Assembly (NCBI GenBank): GCA_012103035.1
Contig: JAAVLL010000002.1
Location: 1,116,001 to 1,180,000, forward strand
DNA: 64,000 nt
From: Brucella oryzae
GTDB lineage: Bacteria; Pseudomonadota; Alphaproteobacteria; Rhizobiales; Rhizobiaceae
Direction: 5' to 3'
Shown: piece by piece, positions 53,925 to 64,000 of the stretch
How the letters are laid out: each line of letters opens with the position of its first letter
Position numbering within the stretch: the stretch's first letter is position 1
Position numbers and translations under genes: made by a program
Notes under the pieces: generated by a model
The model's input: the letters and a program-made list of their open reading frames with translations, nothing else
What the model was told of the DNA's origin: nothing
Database searches by the model: none

Positions 53925-54749
53925 TTATTTGAAAATTTTATAGATTCCGGTTGCTTTTCCAATGCGCCAATAAATCCCGCCACCGGTCATACCTCCATCG
54001 ACTGGCAAGTCCGCTCCCGTGATAAAAGAAGCATCGGGTCCAAGCAGGAACATTACTGCAGCTGCGATTTCATCAGGATCAGCGCCACGGGAAAGCAATG
54101 TTGCATCACGATTTCCGTCAAAAATGCTTTGGCTTTTTCGGCGTCATGCTCGGCATTGGGAAGCAATGCCATAGGGGTTTCGACCAGACCGGGACATATA
54201 GAGTTAACACGAATTCCCTTGTCAGCAAGTTCAAGTGCAGCCGCGCGCGAAAGACCCAGAAGCCCCCATTTGCTGGCGCAATAAGCGGCACTGAAGTAGC
54301 CTGTCAAACCGGCCGTAGAAGAGATATTCACTATCGCTCCACCGCGCTTCATAAGCGGAGCCAATGCGCGGATTCGAGAAAAGCGCCATTGAGATTGATG
54401 CCAATCAGCCTTTCCCATTCCTCCGGGCTGGTTTGCGTAACGGTCTTGCGCAGCGTTATTCCTGCATTGTTGACGAGGGCATAGAGCTTTACATCGTCAT
54501 TTTTCAATCTGGCTGCGAGATCGTCCCAGGATTTGGCCGACGAGACATCAGTGTGAACGATATGCAGCCTGTCTTTCCAAGCGTCGGAGGCAGAGCGCAA
54601 TTCACCCCAGTTCTCACCATTATCCGGCAAAACATCAACCGCATAAACGATAGCACCAGCGCTCAAAAGCCTTATGACCTCTGCGGCACCCTGTCCACGT
54701 GCTCCCCTGTCACCACAGCAGCTTTATCGACCCAATAATCCTGTACCAT
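53925..54749 (-). CDS. short-chain dehydrogenase/reductase (three frameshifts)
   Basis: NAD(P)-dependent oxidoreductase. From an ATG at 54749 with GGGAGAT before it: MVQDYWVDKAAVVTG, cofactor Gly-rich part disturbed near 54700, then NDDVKLYALVNNAGITLRKT, after a shift near 54375 GGAIVNISSTAGLTGYFSAAYCASKWG (Ser, Tyr, Lys), VNSICPGLVETPM, and after a shift near 54105 DPDEIAAAVMFLLG and FITGADLPVDGG. About 275 aa. Starts a minus-strand group with another SDR and an MHS permease. Confidence 0.82.
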
Positions 54750-54934
54750 TCATATCTCCCAGGAGAGCACTTCGATAACTCCGACTTTCGATGTGCCCCG
54801 TTATTTGATTTTGAAAGTTCTTGGAGCGCGTTTCGATCTTGATTGGATCGGATCGTCGCTCTAACCACCTATAATCCAAGCATAATCTTATCGACCCTCG
54901 TTTCACTCTGGTCGGATTATGTCCATTGCATCGG

Positions 54935-55672
54935 TCAGGATTTGGAAGCTCCACCGTCCGCTGCCACGACATGTCCGGTTACATAGGAGGCAAGATCTGA
55001 AGCCAGGTAAACAACGGTCTTGGCGATTTCTTCAGGCTGCCCCAAACGGCCGGCCGGAATTTTCGCAAGATAGGTTTTGTAGTTTTCGGGATCTCCGTGC
55101 ATCCAGCTGCTCATTGGCGTTTCGATATAGCCCGGCGCAATGGCGTTGACCCGAATGCCGAGATGCCCCCATTCCAGTGCAAGACATTTGGTCAGATGGG
55201 CAACACCAGCTTTGGCGGATGCATAGTCAGCGCAGTTGGGACGAGCCTTGACGCCTGCATAGCTCGACAGGTTGACGATCACGCCGCTGCCCTGCTTTGC
55301 CATCTGTCTGGCCGCTGCCTGTGCGCCGAAGAACGTTCCCTGAAGGTTGACGGCGGGTCTTGAGCCAATTGTCAAGCTCGAGTTCAAGCGAATCTTGCCG
55401 GTTCAACATGCCAGCATTGTTCACCCAAATATCCAACGAGCCATGTTTGGCGGCGACCGTCCGGCAAGATTGCGCAGGGCTTCCACATCTGTGACGTCCA
55501 GAAACTGGAACTCTACTCCTGCGGGCAGATTTTCGGGCTGTTTCATATCCGTCATGACGACGCGGGCTCCCCGAGCGCACAGAGCTTCCACTGTCGCACG
55601 ACCAATGCCACCATTGGCTCCTGTTACGACAGCTACTTTGCCATTGAGATCGGTGGGATTAGTATTCTTCAT
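54935..55672 (-). CDS. short-chain dehydrogenase/reductase (two frameshifts)
   Basis: Second SDR, distinct from its neighbour. MKNTNPTDLNGKVAVVTGANG, GGIGRATVEALCARGARVVM, shift near 55455 to GSLDIWVNNAGML, shift near 55360 to VNLQGTFFGAQAAARQM, catalytic Ser in VNLSSYAGV, YASAKAGVAHL, PGYIETPMSSW, YVTGHVVAADGGASKS. About 246 aa. Could act in sequence with the other SDR on an alcohol or keto intermediate. Confidence 0.83.
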
Positions 55673-55762
55673 AGGTATTTTCCTGTTCATTAAGGCAACT
55701 TACGCAGATACTGCTTAAATCGCCGGGTCTTCGCACATCTGCTTGCAGTCTGTGCATTCACT

Positions 55763-57128
55763 TCAATATTGAAGAGCAGGTTTTAGTCTTGAAACCGGAT
55801 CAAACGCTGCCGGGAACAATCTCATTCTGGGTTCCATTTTGCCGGAGGCGGGAACCGTAATATCGTTGAGATCGACACCTGCGGTTTCTCGGATCATCAT
55901 CGACGCCACACAGGCAACAAGGCCAAGCACCATCACGTAACCGAGATAAATATGCCCATGTCCCGTAGAATTGAGCCATGTATTGAGATAGGGCGCTGTG
56001 CCTCCGAAAATCGCCACCGAAAAGGAGGTTACAAAACCGATTCCCGAGCTCTTGCCTGCGTGGGAATCTGCTCTGCCATCAGGGCCGGGAAAATAGCCGC
56101 GAGGAGCGCCCATGAACCGAGTCCCATCAACTGGGCAACAAACAGTGTCCACGGTTCGCTGGTAACGATGCGGTCGATCGGAATCGTGAAGATGATGACA
56201 GCAAGCCCCCAGGCCATGACCATCGGTTTGCGGCCGAAGCGGTCGGACAGCAAGCCACAAATCGGTAGCCAGATGATGCAGACGATCTGGGCAAGCAGGC
56301 TGGCAAAATATGCTCCCGAAGGATCCATGCCACGCGTGGCTATTGCCGTCGCTGGTGCAAAGGTAACCCAGGTATAGTAGGCAGCATTCGTTGCGGCGCC
56401 CAGCATGATGATGTTAACTGCGATCCGAGCAGCCTGACGCCCGGTGATTTCCAGCTTTGCACGGCCATTATCTTCGGAAGCGGCTTCAAAGACTTCGGAT
56501 TCAGCAGCACTGCGACGCAGGATCAGTGCGTAAAGTCCAAGCAATGCCCCTGTCGCAAAGCCCGCCCGCCAGCCCCAGGCCTCCATGGCCTCCGGACCGA
56601 GCAAAGAGCTCAGAAGTGCCGCGAGTGCAGTGGCGGCCATCACACCGACCGTCACACTGACAAACACGCTGCTCGACCAGAAACCGCGACGCTCTTTGGG
56701 AGCAATTTCGGCCACATAGGCGAATGCAACTCCCGATTCCCCGCCATGAGCCAGTCCTTGTGTAAGACGGCAGATAAACAGGAGAACGGACGCGCCCACC
56801 CCGATTGTTTCATAAGAGGGAATAACCGCAATACCAAGACTGGTAAGGGCCAGCAGACTCATGGTCAGCACCAGCGTGAGCTTGCGGCCATAACGGTCAC
56901 CCAGCATTCCAAACACCCATCCGCCTATCGGACGGGCGATGAACCCTCCGGCAAAACCGCCAACGTGGCGAGCAAGGCAGATGCCTTGTCTGAATTGTCA
57001 AACAGGTTGCGTGCGAGATAAACTGAGAAAATTCCGTACAGCGTCCAGTCGAACCATTCGAGTGCATTGCCTGCGGAAACAGCACGCAGCGATTTAAGAC
57101 GCTGTTGCCTCGCAATCGTTGTCGTCAT
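55763..57128 (-). CDS. MFS transporter, MHS family (two frameshifts)
   Basis: Proton symporter similar in type to the one at 11747. Start MTTTIARQQRLKSLRAVSAG at 57128, NALEWFDWTLYGIFSVYLA, shift near 56945, GMLGDRYGRKLTLVL, RLTQGLAHGGESGVAFAYVA, AWGWRAGFATG, LLSDRFGRKPMVM, shift near 56045 to GIGFVTSFSVAIFGGTAPYL. About 455 aa. Probably imports the substrate of the adjacent SDRs and hydrolase. Confidence 0.87.
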
Positions 57129-57161
57129 TTAATATCCTCCCTGAACTCAATATGTGCTGCG

Positions 57162-58091
57162 TCACAGCAGGTGTTCTGCAAACCACTCGGCTGCAGCGGT
57201 GCTTGTCTTGTCGAAATGTTCCCGATAGACGGTGTAATGTCCGCCCGGCAGAAGCATGAGCTTTTAGGCTGGTAAGCTTCATTGAAAGCTTCTTGTTGCA
57301 AGTCACTCGGCGTCAGCGCGTCATCGGTTGCTACAATCATCAACATCGGCGTCGGTGCGATTCGTGTGATATAGGCTCCCGGTTCGTAGGTACGGGCGAG
57401 TTCCAGAGATCGCAGAGTGATTTCATTGACCCAACTCGGGCAACGTTCTGCTTCGCTCATCATGTAATCGTGAGAATCTCGTCCCGGATAGGCAACGCGT
57501 GCGTTGGGGTCTGAAGCGACGGTCTGGATCATCACTGGAGCCGCACCGGCAAAACGCGCTTCACGATCAGCCTCGAACGCAAGGCGCATGGCTGTCGCCT
57601 TGTCACCACTTACGCGACGCCTTGCAGCGCGAAACCGCTGATGGTGGGAACCTGGGCGACGACACATTTCACGCGCCTGTCAATAGCCGCAACGTAAAGG
57701 GCGTGGCCGCCACTATAGCTTGACCCCCAGAGACCGATCTTGTCATGATCAACATCCGAACGACTGCGTACATAGGAGATGGCAGCGCGGATGTCTTCAA
57801 CCTGGCGATGCGGATCAATCTCCTGACGAGGTGTACCTTCGCTAAGACCGAGATTACGAAAATCGAACGTCAAAGCCATGAGGCCCGCGTTGACAGCCTT
57901 TGCTGCATAGTCCTCAAGGTCACCGCCAGCCACCATACCCCAGCCATGGGCAAAACCACGACCGGCAACTTCTGCGCCGTCGCCGCTGGCTTGTAGAATG
58001 TGCCCTGTATCCGGCTTCCTTCGACGAAGAATTCAATCGGTTCTGCCGATCCATTGAGTACAACCTCGGCATAGGACGTGTGAGATGTCAT
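57162..58091 (-). CDS. alpha/beta hydrolase, dienelactone-hydrolase/esterase-like (three frameshifts)
   Basis: Serine hydrolase. MTSHTSYAEVVLNGSAEPIE, VEGSRIQGTFYKPA, shift near 57930 to GDLEDYAAKAVNAGLMALTF, DFRNLGLSEGTPRQEIDP, nucleophile elbow GLWGSSYSGGHAL, shift near 57605, PMLMIVATDDALTPSD (acid) and after a shift near 57260 LMLLPGGHYTVYREHFD (catalytic His). About 310 aa. Resembles FrsA/X-prolyl peptidase-type hydrolases; ester or lactone substrate likely. Confidence 0.83.
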
Positions 58092-58179
58092 AACTCCTCC
58101 TTATAATCCCGCTAATATTCCGATGTTTCATTTCATTTTCATGCTGGAAGAGTTCGATCAAGGCGCATTTTGAGACTGA

Positions 58180-58200
58180 TCAATCGGAAATTCCGATTGA
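58180..58200. promoter_or_regulatory. 21-bp perfect palindrome, candidate LysR operator
   Basis: Arms TCAATCGGAA and TTCCGATTGA around a single A, midway between the divergent hydrolase and LysR genes. Position and symmetry fit the binding site of the LysR regulator that begins at 58284. Confidence 0.7.
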
Positions 58201-58283
58201 TTTTCCCGCAATGAGACCGCTATCATGACCTGCGTAAAGAATGGGCATCTATCGCCCATGGAGATAATAGTCCGAGGCAAATC

Positions 58284-59182
58284 ATGGAATTACGCCAGCT
58301 GGAATGCTTTCTGGCCGTAGCGCAGGAGCTTCATTTCGGTCGAGCGGCCGAAAAGGTTGGAATGAGCCAATCCAGTGTTTCAGAAACAATCAAATCGCTG
58401 GAAAAGATCATCGGGGCGCGCTTTTCGATCGCACCAGCCGTCGAGTTTCACTGACCCGGCTTGGTGAGAATCTGAAGAACGGCAGCGAACCTGCTATCAT
58501 AGCTCTGCGTGCGGCCTATATGGATTGCAAAGACAGGCCGCAGGCAAGTTGCGGCAATTGCGGATCGGATTTCTCGGCGGCGGTTTTACGAACTCCATTC
58601 GCCGCTGGTCATGGAGTTTGCGGAGCAACACCCTGATATAGAACTCGAATTTGTCGAATTATCCTATCTCAATCAGTTTTCAGCGATTGCTGACGGGACT
58701 GTGGATACAGGATTTTGCCGCCTGCCATTGGGGATCGACAGCCTGCAGCATGGACCGGTGGTAATGCGCGATCAGCGCATGTTGTGCGTGCCAGACGGTC
58801 ATCCGTTTACAAGGTTCTCGCTGCTCAACCCGGAATATCTCGCCGAGGAAACGCTGGTTCGGATCACACCCGGATCAGTGACGGAGGAATGGGACAACTT
58901 CCATTTCCCCAAACACACACCTTACGGGAAGCCCATTGCCCAAGGTCCGGTGGTGCGCACCATCCGCGAGGCCATTGCTGCGGTTGCCTCACGACAGGGG
59001 TTGGTGATGCTGACAAAACGCGCAGGGAACTACTACACGACACCAGGTATCAGTTTTGTCGAAATCGATCTTCCCCAACTCCCTCCGCGCTCGCGTGGCG
59101 AAGAAATGATCTGCGTCCTGTTATTCTCGATCTCAACGCCATACTCGTGCGTATAGCAAAGCGCTACGGCACGATGCCTTGA
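58284..59182 (+). CDS. LysR-family transcriptional regulator (three frameshifts)
   Basis: [40 protein letters not shown] is an intact winged-helix part; shifts near 58420 and 58540 join [16 protein letters not shown] to [13 protein letters not shown] start of the effector domain, [37 protein letters not shown]; a last shift near 59090 leads to [17 protein letters not shown], stop 59182. About 300 aa. Divergent from the hydrolase-MHS-SDR group, which it probably controls. Confidence 0.85.
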
Positions 59183-59235
59183 TACCGCCAGAGATGTGGG
59201 AACATTCATCCGAAGCGTGATAATATAGCGCTTGC

Positions 59236-59273
59236 GCACAGAAGGGCGGCAGTTGCCTGCCGCCCTTCTGTGC
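59236..59273. terminator. bidirectional terminator, 17-bp perfect stem
   Basis: Arms GCACAGAAGGGCGGCAG and CTGCCGCCCTTCTGTGC around a four-base loop, placed between the convergent LysR and isochorismatase-like genes, 54 bases after the former and 8 before the latter's end. Confidence 0.85.
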
Positions 59274-59280
59274 TTCGGTT

Positions 59281-59961
59281 TCATCTGCGCTGTGAATCGA
59301 GCTGTTCGTGGTTCTTTTCGACTTCCTGTGCCTTCATGTAGCTTTCGATCAGAAGCTGATAGGGAGGGAAAATCTTGGTGTAGACGTTTGCCCATTCCTG
59401 CGCGTCGTCACGATGCCACGTCTTCTGGAGTTCGGAAGCCACCGCAGCCGTATCCATCGGCACGACACCGGCCTGAACGACACGGGCCAGCGTGATTTCC
59501 TGGGCCATTTTGGAATAGGTGCCGGATGCGTCCACCACAGCGAAAACCTTATAGCCGTCCTGAACAGCACTGATTGCCGGGAAGGCCATGCAGACGCTGG
59601 TGATGGTGCCTGCGATGATGAGGGTCTTGCGGCCCGTTGCCTTGACGGCAGCAACGAAATCCGGATTGTCCCATGCATTGATCTCGCCACGGCGGGCTAC
59701 ATATTTGGCATGAGGAGCGTTCTCATGAATCTCCGGGATCAGCGGACCATTGGGGCCCTGCGGCACGGATGCCGTGGTGATAACGGGCATCTTGGTCAAC
59801 GTTGCCATCTTGGCGAGTGCTGTCGCATGATTGCGCAAGACGGGCATCGGCATGTCTGCAACGGTCTGAAACAGGCCGCTCTGATGGTCGATCAAAAGCA
59901 TAACGGCATCGTTGGGATCAATAACCGGACGCTGGCCATTAAAGTTAGCTGAACTGCTCAT
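59281..59961 (-). CDS. isochorismatase-family cysteine hydrolase, YcaC-like
   Basis: Intact 226 aa. Asp in [19 protein letters not shown], Lys region [18 protein letters not shown], nucleophile Cys in [17 protein letters not shown]. Closest in layout to YcaC-type hydrolases of unknown substrate. The third member of this superfamily in the window. The IS remnant begins about 45 bases upstream of its start, so its native promoter may be lost or replaced. Confidence 0.88.
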   Translation of the reverse strand: MSSSANFNGQRPVIDPNDAVMLLIDHQSGLFQTVADMPMPVLRNHATALAKMATLTKMPVITTASVPQGPNGPLIPEIHENAPHAKYVARRGEINAWDNPDFVAAVKATGRKTLIIAGTITSVCMAFPAISAVQDGYKVFAVVDASGTYSKMAQEITLARVVQAGVVPMDTAAVASELQKTWHRDDAQEWANVYTKIFPPYQLLIESYMKAQEVEKNHEQLDSQRR

Positions 59962-60004
59962 TTTAAGTCTCCTGTCAGTCTTGTCTAACAGAAGCCCTCC
60001 ACTT

Positions 60005-60385
60005 TTGACGGGGAAGTCCGGAGTTCATCGCCAAGGCGGTGCGGGAGTGGATCAGGGCCGTCGGCGCAAAGACCGCATTCATCGAACCGGGAAGCCCATG
60101 GGAGAACGGCTACTGCGAGAGCTTCAACTCGAAGCTGCGTGACGAACTGCTCAACGGGGAGATCTTCTATAGCCTCGCCGAGGCAAAGGTCATCATCGAG
60201 GCATGGCGGCGCTACTATAATACCGAGCGGCCACACTCATCGCTCGGATACCCCGGCACCGGAGGCCATCATCTGGCCTGCGCCGCCGCGTGGATCGGCA
60301 CCGTCATCCGCACAGCCCATGGCAGAAAAGCCGATCATGCATTAAAACTGAAACCGGACCACCCTATGGGGCAGGCCACGACGGC
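60005..60385 (+). mobile_element. IS3-family OrfB C-terminal remnant, related to the 52.8 kb element
   Basis: Frame [69 protein letters not shown], then after a shift PAPEAIIWPAPPRGS to EKPIMH, stop 60345; the end GGACCACCCTATGGGGCAGG resembles the end of the 52.8 kb copy. Opposite orientation and clearly diverged from it, so not a recent duplication. 5' part absent. Confidence 0.8.
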
Positions 60386-61037
60386 CGCTTCGTCCGCTCC
60401 AACCCAGTTGGAAATTCGACTCCAAACCGGTCCGACGTTAAGGCGGCTGCTCTCCAGATTCTCCCATATCTCCTTGCGGAGCAGGTCTTTATCCACATTG
60501 CGACCGGCCCGTCGGCCTGCTCGTTCCTGTTCTGTCGATTCCAGCGCCGAATTTAACGTTGAATGCATTTTTGAGGCGTCTTTATCTCACTAGCGTCACT
60601 TGTTCGATCTGCTTCCGATCGGAACAGCGTAAGTTTTCTCTACGCAACGGAGAGTAAGGTGGAACCTATATTATGAATAGTTGAGCGCTGTATATGGACT
60701 CTATATCGAATTGCTTATAACCTACTTGTGGTCTGGAGCCGTTTTCCGACTTCGAGAATCTGATTTCGAAGCTAAACATTCCTGCCTGCGGCATGAGCTT
60801 GTTCATGCCAAAGCAAGTGGAAGCTCAACTCGCCGCACTGGGCGGGTGCTGGCACTCTTTTCAACATTTGCACAGTTGTATGCTCCTCGTCAGAAGCTCT
60901 CTCTGGCCAAATCGTTCCGGTCGGCGACTTGAATGCGAGCCGCACTACAAAGTAGCAGGAAAGGAAGCCAATTCCGTCAGGTGGAGCTTAACAAAAGCCG
61001 CCGCCAATATCTGGCGGCAGCTCTATTCAACAAACAC
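60386..61037. other. intergenic, no gene supported
   Basis: Several short frames on both strands, none with family resemblance plus a ribosome site. Possibly older IS or regulator debris. Contains the downstream end of the autotransporter gene at its right edge; no clear terminator hairpin found. Confidence 0.45.
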
Positions 61038-64000
61038 TTACCACTTCACGCGGAAGCCAAGTGTGCCTTTGTAGCTATAGCTATCGGCGAAGTTTTTGAG
61101 ACTGGTATTGACTGATCCTTCGCCATAAATCGAGTATTTGTCACCGTTCCAGTTATAGCTGCCACCCAGACCAATACCGCCCCAGAGACGTTCGTTCTTG
61201 CTAGCAAAACTCGTGCCTGAAACATCGACCTTGGTTCCATCGAGGAACTCGTAATAAACGTTCGCGATACCATAGAGATAGGTTCTGTCGATAAGGCCGC
61301 TGGCGTTATACCAGGAGTTCTGGTGCTCAACAGCCAATCCGATGCGGCCCTGCAGGCTCTCTCCACGATCAAGGCTGATCCGCGCACCGAAAGCATCGTT
61401 GAAGTTGTCAAAATCGACATTCGAGTAAGTCAACTGTGCCTGTGGCGTAACCGACCAGCTCTGATCGATTGCAATCCGCTTGCCACTTTCCCCAGAGAAG
61501 GCATAACCGAAACCGTTATTCCCGTCAGCCAGTCCCATATTGGCTAGATCAGACATAAGATCGCTGTCATACCAAGTGACCTGCGCCTGACCATCGAGGA
61601 AGAAACCGTTGTCGCCATACCAGGTCAGTGTACCGCCAAAACCGTAGCCATCGGTCGAAATTTCGCCGTCACCATAGAGAGAACGTGTTTTGGCCTTGCC
61701 GTGGGCATAATGGACCGTGACCCCGCCGATCAGCTTGCCATTTTCCGTTTCAGCCAACATGCCATCAAGCCCGGCCTGCAATTTGAGCGTGTTGAAGCTG
61801 TAATCCGTCCCAGACGTAGAGAAGCGTGGATCGGCCTTTGTGCGCGCGCCTTCAATACGCCCCCATACACCGTTGCCCTCGATCAGATTGCCAGCTTCTT
61901 CTGCTGGAGCATATGGAGAGCCGACTGGATCGGCGCCTTCTGCGAGCATGATATTACCTGCATTGCTCCAGTAGCGATTGCCGACACGCTGTTGCAACGT
62001 CGGCAAGCCGTTCAGCCCCAGCAGAAGCTGCGGATAGGCCTCGTAACCAGGAACACCCGGCTGGTAGAGGGCACTTCCTCGCCGCCATCACCGCCACCAT
62101 TTGTTCCGCCGCCATCGACGGGGTCCTTGATGGTCGAACGCAGATACCAGTCACCATCGTTCGGATTGGCCTTGCCATTTTGTAGAGTTGATAAGCATAG
62201 GCACCGCCGACGACAGCTGGAGCGTCCTGAAATTCATAGTCACCAAGCAGCGTAAAAGTTGCATTGGACGCTCCTCCAATGTCGACAATCTTGATGCCTT
62301 CATTCGTCTGGGCGCCGCTGCCACCGACATTCCTGACCGCCAGAATGCCAGTTCCACTCGTGTTTCCATTGACGACCAGCCTATCCGTTACGGAACTGTC
62401 GTTGCCAAGCACAGTTCCGATCTGGACGGTCCCACCATTGCCGATATAGTCGCTGGTCACGGTCAGCGTCGTTCCTGCTTCCGGCCCAAGATCGACAATT
62501 CCTGAATTGTTCAATGATTTCAGCGACTGGTTGAAATCATTGAGCGCCAGAGTGCCGGCCTGGGCAACAGCGAAATCAGAATTGGAGCTGAAATAGTTTA
62601 CACCGCCTGCCGCGAGCGTTCCAGCCTCGACGGATGTCATGCCCGTGTAGGCACTCTGCTTGTTGAGAACAGTGATGCCGGTTCCGATCTGACGAACATT
62701 TCCTGTTCCGGAGATCACGCCATCGAACACGAGTGCGTCAGACCTGTTGAATGCCAGAGTACCGTTGTTGGCGACATCGCCGACAATTGATCCCGATGTC
62801 CCGCCATCGCCAAGCTGAAGCAGCCCCGAGGCAATGGCGGTGCCGCCGGTGTAGGTTCCCGTACCCGTGAGGACCAATGCACCGTCACCGGTTTTGGTCA
62901 GTGCTCCGGCTCCGGCGATATTTCCCTGCTGGGCGAGGGTTGTTCCCGCATCTGTTTCAATAGTTGCATTGCCAGCTCCGATGGTCGTCACCCGATTCAT
63001 CACGATATTACTGGTCGAGTGCAATGTGCCCCGTCGACGCCAAGAGGCCCGGAAGCTGCCCCAGATTAGCGTCAGAACTGATCTGGACAGTTCCACCATT
63101 GATCGCGATTCCGCCGGTATAGGTATTGACGCCATTCAGGACAAGCGTGCCTGTACCGATTTTCGTCAGTCCGCCATCGCCGTTCATCACACCGTCGTAA
63201 CCGAGCGTCGTCGCGCCAACCGTCTCGATTGTACCACCCCAGCCTCAAGCACCGTAGCGCGATCGATGGTAAAGTCGGCTGCCGTTCTCAGCGTGCCACC
63301 ATTAAAAGACATGCCGCCCGTTGCATCACCGAGGTTCGCATTGCTTGTGACCTGAAGCACGCCGCCATTGATCGCCGTGCCGCCTGTATAGCTATTGTTC
63401 CTTGGAGAACGAGCGTGCCGAGATCTGTCTTGATCAGCTGGGTGTTGCCGGTAAGTACCGAATTGATCGTCGCGGTATAACCCGCACCTGCAGCCGTACC
63501 ATCACCCACACGGATAATCGACGACGGTGCGCCTACCAAGGTGATCGCATCCCCGGTGATGACATAACCATCGCTCGCAAACTGCATGCCTGCTGCACGA
63601 ACAGCACCGACGTTATTGTCGACCGTTACAGTTCCGGCTGTAGCCATGAATATGGCGAAAGCATCGTCCTGATACGGCGCGTTGATAGCTCCCGTTGGTT
63701 CGGTCAGTTGATGTTGGTACCACCTGAACCTGAGCTCTGCCAGGTACCGGTTCCACCATTGACCGCGCCGTTGCCAATAGCACCGTTTGATGCGGGCCAG
63801 ACGTCCCAATAGTTCAAATTCAATCCGCTTGTATTGACCAGATTGACCTGATTGGCCACCGCCGTCTGAACGTAGTAACCGCTCGCGGGAATAGTTCCAA
63901 CCGTCAAACCGTTATCGGTCAACGTGCCATCATAGCTGATGACACGGTAAACACCGGGATCAAACGATCCACCGGGCGTAGCGGTAACGTTGATTGTGCC
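61038..64000 (-). CDS. autotransporter adhesin-like outer membrane protein, C-terminal part (several frameshifts, 5' end outside window)
   Basis: Type V secreted surface protein. The last ~310 residues form a beta-barrel domain ([53 protein letters not shown], ending LGFRVKW with terminal aromatic as needed for BAM). Upstream lies a passenger of beta-helix repeats: copies of GxLTKxGxGTLVLxGxNTYTGG-type units near 63150, 62890 and 63420, then [20 protein letters not shown] partners. Phase changes near 62010, 62180, 63020, 63235, 63400 and 63710. Resembles the large Brucella autotransporters (OmaA/BmaC type). The 5' end is beyond 64000. Confidence 0.85.

Noticed and set aside
54098..54484. Plus-strand frame within the SDR region
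   Set aside because: Antisense shadow of the SDR catalytic domain.
52781..60385. Composite transposon
   Set aside because: Both IS copies are truncated, diverged from each other and lack intact transposase and recognisable matching ends or target duplications.
60335..60568. Minus-strand 77-codon frame after the IS remnant
   Set aside because: Runs partly into IS terminal DNA, has no family resemblance and no ribosome site.
61954..63922. Repeated segments resembling a repeat array (CRISPR-like spacing)
   Set aside because: Repeats are protein-level beta-helix units of the autotransporter passenger, not identical DNA repeats with spacers.

Overview
The window looks like a chromosome segment of an alphaproteobacterium close to Brucella/Ochrobactrum (Brucellaceae). 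The grounds are protein style, a zwf-pgl-edd operon next to folD, an azlCD/Lrp pair, a DUF1127 protein, Brucellaceae-type intergenic palindromes and a cobalamin riboswitch in front of a BtuFCD-type transporter. The genus is an inference from recognised families; no database search was possible.

A property of the sequence itself dominates the reading. Most genes, including housekeeping genes (zwf, pgl, edd, folD), are interrupted by single-base frameshifts. A hand count gives roughly ninety in 64 kb, nearly all behaving as one missing base, often in a short homopolymer. In many genes, adding one base per detected shift restores a length divisible by three and the usual family length. I therefore treat these as probable sequence or assembly errors and annotate the intended genes as CDS across the shifts. 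IS remnants and visibly truncated genes are called pseudogenes.

Layout. 1-2.9 kb: corrinoid-type ABC transporter under a cobalamin riboswitch (minus). 3.1-6.2 kb: tripartite tricarboxylate transporter tctCBA. 6.2-9.6 kb: small proteins, MgtC, a decayed copper-type locus (DUF305, PCuAC) with IS fragments. 9.7-18.6 kb: N-methylhydantoin/hydantoin catabolic cluster (LysR, N-carbamoylsarcosine amidase-like hydrolase, MFS permease, HyuA, HyuB, NCS1 permease). 18.8-28.3 kb: an RpiR-regulated block with an FAD amine oxidase, a branched-chain-type ABC importer, a cysteine hydrolase, a glutamine synthetase-like ligase and an N-formylglutamate amidohydrolase-like enzyme. 29-38 kb: Lrp/azlCD, an ECF sigma factor with a CMD-family protein, regulators, MFS, HD hydrolase, SDR, higBA. 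38.2-43.3 kb: Entner-Doudoroff operon zwf-pgl-edd convergent with folD. 43.4-45.8 kb: Wzz-like protein and HD hydrolase. 46.2-52.4 kb: molybdenum hydroxylase (large subunit, 2Fe-2S subunit, triheme cytochrome c) with XdhC and MocA-like accessory proteins. 52.8-60.4 kb: two IS3-family remnants in opposite orientation flanking two SDRs, an MHS transporter, an alpha/beta hydrolase, a LysR regulator and an isochorismatase-like hydrolase. 61-64 kb: C-terminal part of a large autotransporter running off the window.

Taken together the 9.7-28.3 kb region reads as a nitrogen-scavenging island. Hydantoin-type rings would be imported, opened with ATP, decarbamoylated to a sarcosine-like amine and oxidised by the FAD enzyme. 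The adjoining GS-like/FGase-like pair suggests a second, gamma-glutamyl or formyl-glutamate-type branch whose substrate cannot be named from sequence.
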